NCBI GenBank assembly: GCA_947169985.1
Contig: CAMVRW010000066.1
Coordinates: forward strand, 1-9,920
Direction: 5' to 3'
Origin: an uncultured Butyrivibrio sp.
Lineage (GTDB): Bacteria > Bacillota > Clostridia > Lachnospirales > Lachnospiraceae
DNA: 9,920 nt
Shown here: positions 7,387 through 9,920 of the stretch, one piece after another
Layout of the letters: each line of letters starts with the position of its first letter
How positions within the stretch are numbered: position 1 is the first letter of the stretch
Translations under genes and position numbers: made by a program
Notes under the pieces: model-generated
The model's database searches: none
What the model was told of the DNA's origin: nothing
Seen by the model: the letters and a program-made list of their open reading frames with translations, nothing else

Positions 7387-8487
7387 ATGCGTATACTGAT
7401 CCTTGCTAATTACGCAAACGGAATCTGGCTCTATAGAAAAGAGCTGGTACGGTCCTTTATAGATGATGGACATGAGGTCTTCATTTCCGTTCCACCGGAT
7501 GAGAACTGCCAAAAGCTTACAAAGCTTGGTTTTAACGTTATTGAGACGGAGCTGGACAGACATGGGATGAATCCCGTTAAGGATCTGGGGCTTTTGAAGA
7601 ATTACCTGGAGCTCATTAAGAAATACAGACCGGGAGTGGTTCTGACCTATACCATCAAGCCCAATATTTACGGGGCAACAGCAGCAAGGCTGAAGAGAGT
7701 GCCCTACATCTGTAATATCACAGGTCTTGGGAAGGCTATCCAGGGTGGAGGGATGCTTAGTAAAGTCCTCTGTCAGATGTATAAGTTTTCCATGGGAAAG
7801 GCCGTTAAAGTCTTTTTCCAGAATGAAGGCAACATGAAGATCCTTCAGGAGAGAGGCATTGCAAAGAAGAATGCAGCTCTTTTGCCTGGGTCAGGGGTTA
7901 ATACCACAGAGCATCCTCTTCGGGAGTATCCTGATGAGAGCGAGGGTATCAGAATCCTGGCAGTCCTTAGAATGATGAGGGACAAGGGCGTTGGAGAGTA
8001 CCTGGAGGCGGCAGAAAAGCTTTCTACAAAGCTTCCGAATCTCAAGTTCGAACTGGTTGGAGAGTATGAGGAGGATGAGAGGCAGATTTACGAGCCAATG
8101 ATCCAAGGGCTTGTGGATAAGGGCATCCTTAAGTACTATGGCCATATCGACAACGTGGAAGAGGTGATGTCGAAGAGTCACATAATCTGTCACCCTTCCT
8201 ATCACGAGGGAATGTCAAATGTGCTCTTGGAGGCAGCAGCCTGCGGAAGACCGATCCTTACCAGCAATATCCCCGGCTGCAAAGAAGCGGTGATTGAGGG
8301 GAAGAACGGATACTTGTTTAAGTCAGAAAGTGCTCCGGCACTTATAGAGTCCATCGAGAAGATTGCAGCTCTTTCCGCCCAGGAGAGAAAAGACATGGGC
8401 CTTGAGGGCAGGAAATTTATAGTTGGAAAGTTCGACAGGAACATCATAATAGACAGGTACAGGCAGGAACTTGCCAAATTAGGGTAA
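7387..8487 (+). CDS. Glycosyltransferase family 4 (PglA-like)
   Basis: Predicted retaining GT-B glycosyltransferase that adds a sugar from a nucleotide donor to the lipid-linked acceptor at the cytoplasmic membrane surface. Residues 1-170 form the acceptor-side Rossmann domain (RILILANYANGIWLYRKELV at the N-terminus, then YTIKPNIYG). LPGSGVNT leads into the donor-binding domain, where LRMMRDKGVGEYLEAA carries the Arg/Lys pair that normally contacts the donor diphosphate. HPSYHEGMSNVLLEAAACG holds the EX7E motif (Glu274 and Glu282) of GT4 enzymes. The length of 366 residues is normal. A strong SD (AAGGAG, 7373-7378) lies in the end of the ATP-grasp gene, eight bases from the ATG. Overall style resembles Campylobacter PglA, which acts on the lipid-linked product of PglC, and gene order here (PglC-like then PglA-like) fits it adding the second sugar. 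Donor and linkage are unknown. No transmembrane segment is evident. Confidence 0.92.
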   Translation: MRILILANYANGIWLYRKELVRSFIDDGHEVFISVPPDENCQKLTKLGFNVIETELDRHGMNPVKDLGLLKNYLELIKKYRPGVVLTYTIKPNIYGATAARLKRVPYICNITGLGKAIQGGGMLSKVLCQMYKFSMGKAVKVFFQNEGNMKILQERGIAKKNAALLPGSGVNTTEHPLREYPDESEGIRILAVLRMMRDKGVGEYLEAAEKLSTKLPNLKFELVGEYEEDERQIYEPMIQGLVDKGILKYYGHIDNVEEVMSKSHIICHPSYHEGMSNVLLEAAACGRPILTSNIPGCKEAVIEGKNGYLFKSESAPALIESIEKIAALSAQERKDMGLEGRKFIVGKFDRNIIIDRYRQELAKLG

Positions 8488-8491
8488 GAGT

Positions 8492-8510
8492 TTGACAGTT
8501 GTAGTATAAT
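8492..8510 (+). promoter_or_regulatory. Promoter-like hexamers TTGACA and TATAAT at abnormal 7-base spacing
   Basis: In the 59-base gap before the nucleotide-sugar dehydrogenase, a perfect TTGACA (8492-8497) is followed after only seven bases by a perfect TATAAT (8505-8510). Sigma-70/SigA promoters need about 16-18 bases between them, so the two cannot serve one promoter as written. TATAAT may still work with a weak -35 further upstream inside the end of the glycosyltransferase gene (GGGTAA, 8482-8487, poor match). If it does, the start point would be near 8517 with a leader of about 30 bases. Alternatively, this gene is simply transcribed from upstream. Confidence 0.35.
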
Positions 8511-8546
8511 GTTAGAGGATTCAAAGCGAATTTTGGAGGAAATACA

Positions 8547-9863
8547 ATGGATTTATATGAGAAGCTCCTTGCAGGAGAAGAAAAGCTTTCACTTGTAGGA
8601 CTTGGCTACGTTGGTATGCCAATAGCAGTTGCTTATGCCAAGAAGATCAAAGTTGTTGGATACGACTTCAATGCTGAGAAGGTTGAGCTTTACAAGAGAG
8701 GAATCGATCCCACAAGAGAGGTTGGAGATCAGGCCATAAAAGAGACATCAGTTGAATTTACAGCTGATCCTGAGAAGCTCCGTGAGTGCAAGTTCCACGT
8801 TGTGGCAGTTCCTACACCTGTTAATGACGACCACACACCGGATCTTTCACCGGTTGAGGGCGCTAGCCATACACTTGGAAAATACCTTACAAAGGGAAGT
8901 ATCGTTGTTTATGAGTCAACAGTATATCCCGGAGTTACAGAGGACATCTGCGTGCCTATCCTTGAGCAGGAGTCAGGCCTTAAGTGCGGTGTTGATTTCA
9001 AGATCGGATACTCACCTGAGAGAATAAATCCCGGTGATAAGGTTCACAGACTTGATACCATTACAAAGATTGTTTCCGGTATGGATGAGGAGACTTTGGA
9101 TACAGTAGCTAAGGTGTACAGCCTTGTTGCTCTTGCAGGTGTTTATAAGGCACAGTCCATCAAGGTTGCTGAGGCAGCTAAGGTTATTGAGAACTCACAG
9201 CGTGATATCAATATCGCCTTCATGAACGAGCTGTCCATGATCTTCCACAAGATGAATATCGATACAAAGAGTGTTTTAGAGGCAGCAGGAACAAAGTGGA
9301 ACTTCCTTAAGTTCTTCCCAGGCCTGGTTGGTGGACACTGCATCGGTGTTGATCCATATTACCTTACCTACAAGGCTGAGGAGCTGGGATATCACTCACA
9401 GATCATCCTTTCAGGAAGACGTATCAACGATGATATGGGTAAGTATATTGCAGAGAGCTGCGTAAAGAATCTTATTTCAGCAGACATCCCAGTTAAGAAT
9501 GCAAAGGTTGCGATCCTTGGATTTACCTTCAAGGAGAATTGCCCTGATACAAGAAATACAAAGGTAATCGATATTTACAATGAGCTTGGGGAGTACGGCA
9601 TTAAGCCTGTAGTTGTTGATCCTCAGGCAGATTCAGACGAGGCAAAGAGACTTTACGGTATCGAGTTTGATTCCATGGATGCAGTAAAGGATATGGACGC
9701 AGTTATTGTTGCTGTTTCCCATGAGGACTTCAAGGCTTACAAGGCAGATGATATCAGAAAATTCTTCAATCCTGCCCACAAGACAAAGGTATTCCTTGAT
9801 ATCAAGGGTCTTTATGATATGAACGAGTTTAAGGCTCCTGAGTTCGATTATTGGCGACTATAA
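8547..9863 (+). CDS. UDP-N-acetylhexosamine 6-dehydrogenase (UDP-Glc/GDP-Man dehydrogenase family, WbpO/TviB-like)
   Basis: Predicted to oxidise C6 of a UDP-N-acetylhexosamine twice with NAD, giving a UDP-HexNAc uronic acid for the polymer. The NAD-binding motif GLGYVGMP begins at Gly18. ESTVYPGVTE and YSPERINPGD are the family's core motifs. The central helical domain carries KVIENSQRDINIAFMNEL, and GLVGGHCIGVDPYYL contains the catalytic cysteine, Cys265. The C-terminal UDP-binding domain includes LGFTFKENCPDTRNTK. The 438-residue length is complete. The ENSQRDINIAFMNEL and HCIGVDPYYLTYKA wording resembles the WbpO/TviB/VipA branch acting on N-acetylated sugars rather than UDP-glucose dehydrogenases, though GlcNAc versus GalNAc (or ManNAc) is not decidable by eye. 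A strong SD (GGAGG, 8535-8539) sits seven bases before the ATG. The preceding gap is the longest in the window, so this gene may be separately transcribed. It implies an acidic product glycan. Confidence 0.93.
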   Translation: MDLYEKLLAGEEKLSLVGLGYVGMPIAVAYAKKIKVVGYDFNAEKVELYKRGIDPTREVGDQAIKETSVEFTADPEKLRECKFHVVAVPTPVNDDHTPDLSPVEGASHTLGKYLTKGSIVVYESTVYPGVTEDICVPILEQESGLKCGVDFKIGYSPERINPGDKVHRLDTITKIVSGMDEETLDTVAKVYSLVALAGVYKAQSIKVAEAAKVIENSQRDINIAFMNELSMIFHKMNIDTKSVLEAAGTKWNFLKFFPGLVGGHCIGVDPYYLTYKAEELGYHSQIILSGRRINDDMGKYIAESCVKNLISADIPVKNAKVAILGFTFKENCPDTRNTKVIDIYNELGEYGIKPVVVDPQADSDEAKRLYGIEFDSMDAVKDMDAVIVAVSHEDFKAYKADDIRKFFNPAHKTKVFLDIKGLYDMNEFKAPEFDYWRL

Positions 9864-9875
9864 GGATTCAAAGTC

Positions 9876-9920
9876 ATGGAAATTTCATGCTTGCATGATA
9901 ATTTACATGACCTTGAAGAC
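9876..9920 (+). CDS. Possible start of next gene (3' partial, 15 codons)
   Basis: Only the first 15 codons are in the window, reading MEISCLHDNLHDLED, and the frame stays open to the edge. AAGGA at 9862-9866, overlapping the dehydrogenase stop codon, lies nine bases before the ATG, and the 12-base gap fits operon spacing. No family can be recognised from this length. A second open frame from ATG 9895 also reaches the edge but has no SD, so the call rests on the SD alone. Confidence 0.4.
   Translation, partial: MEISCLHDNLHDLED
9880..9904. repeat. Imperfect inverted repeat at the start of the right-edge ORF
   Basis: TCATGC (9885-9890), two T bases, and GCATGA (9893-9898) form a near-perfect palindrome. 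It extends outward by AAATT (9880-9884) pairing with AATTT (9900-9904), past one unpaired T at 9899. It would form a hairpin or a two-fold operator-like site just inside the candidate coding start. No T-run follows, so it does not look like an intrinsic terminator. It may be chance within coding sequence. Confidence 0.35.

Noticed and set aside
9864..9920. Terminator after the dehydrogenase gene
   Set aside because: The only inverted repeat there begins inside the next candidate ORF, has a very small loop and lacks a T-tract.

Overview
The window is one tightly packed, all-plus-strand surface-polysaccharide (glycan) biosynthesis cluster. Moderate GC content, codon choice rich in AGA/AGG, CTT and GGA, near-canonical Shine-Dalgarno sites, and protein flavours such as a small PglC/EpsL-type sugar transferase and an EpsN/PglE-type aminotransferase suggest a Firmicute of the Lachnospiraceae type (Butyrivibrio-like). 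This assignment is by eye and by memory of families, not by a search.

Layout, left to right: (1) a very large multi-pass membrane protein, cut at its 5' end, with a soluble N-terminal domain and an O-antigen ligase/polymerase (Wzy/WaaL-like) core; (2) a membrane-anchored UDP-HexNAc 4,6-dehydratase of the PglF/WbpM/CapD type; (3) a PLP-dependent sugar aminotransferase of the DegT/DnrJ/EryC1/StrS family; (4) a small monotopic phosphoglycosyl transferase of the PglC/EpsL type; (5) a soluble ATP-grasp ligase with a CarB-like core; (6) a GT4-family, PglA-like glycosyltransferase; (7) a UDP-N-acetylhexosamine 6-dehydrogenase of the WbpO/TviB type; (8) the first 15 codons of a further possible gene running off the right edge. 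Genes 1 to 6 overlap or sit 2-32 bases apart and look like one operon. Gene 7 follows a 59-base gap with promoter-like hexamers at an abnormal spacing. No non-coding stretch exceeds 60 bases. No RNA genes, mobile elements, CRISPR arrays or clear terminators were seen.

How the genes may work together: the dehydratase and aminotransferase should make a UDP-4-amino-4,6-dideoxy-HexNAc. The usual next enzyme in the bacillosamine pathway, an N-acetyltransferase (PglD), is absent from the window; an ATP-grasp ligase is present instead. This resembles the Bacillus cereus UDP-yelosamine route, where an ATP-grasp enzyme (Pyl) attaches 2-oxoglutarate to the 4-amino group. The working hypothesis is therefore a carboxylate amide-linked to a 4-amino sugar. 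The PglC-like enzyme would load a sugar phosphate on undecaprenyl phosphate, the GT4 enzyme would add the next sugar, the 6-dehydrogenase would supply a UDP-N-acetylhexosaminuronic acid, and the Wzy/ligase-like protein would polymerise or transfer the lipid-linked repeat outside the membrane. The flippase and other glycosyltransferases must lie elsewhere.
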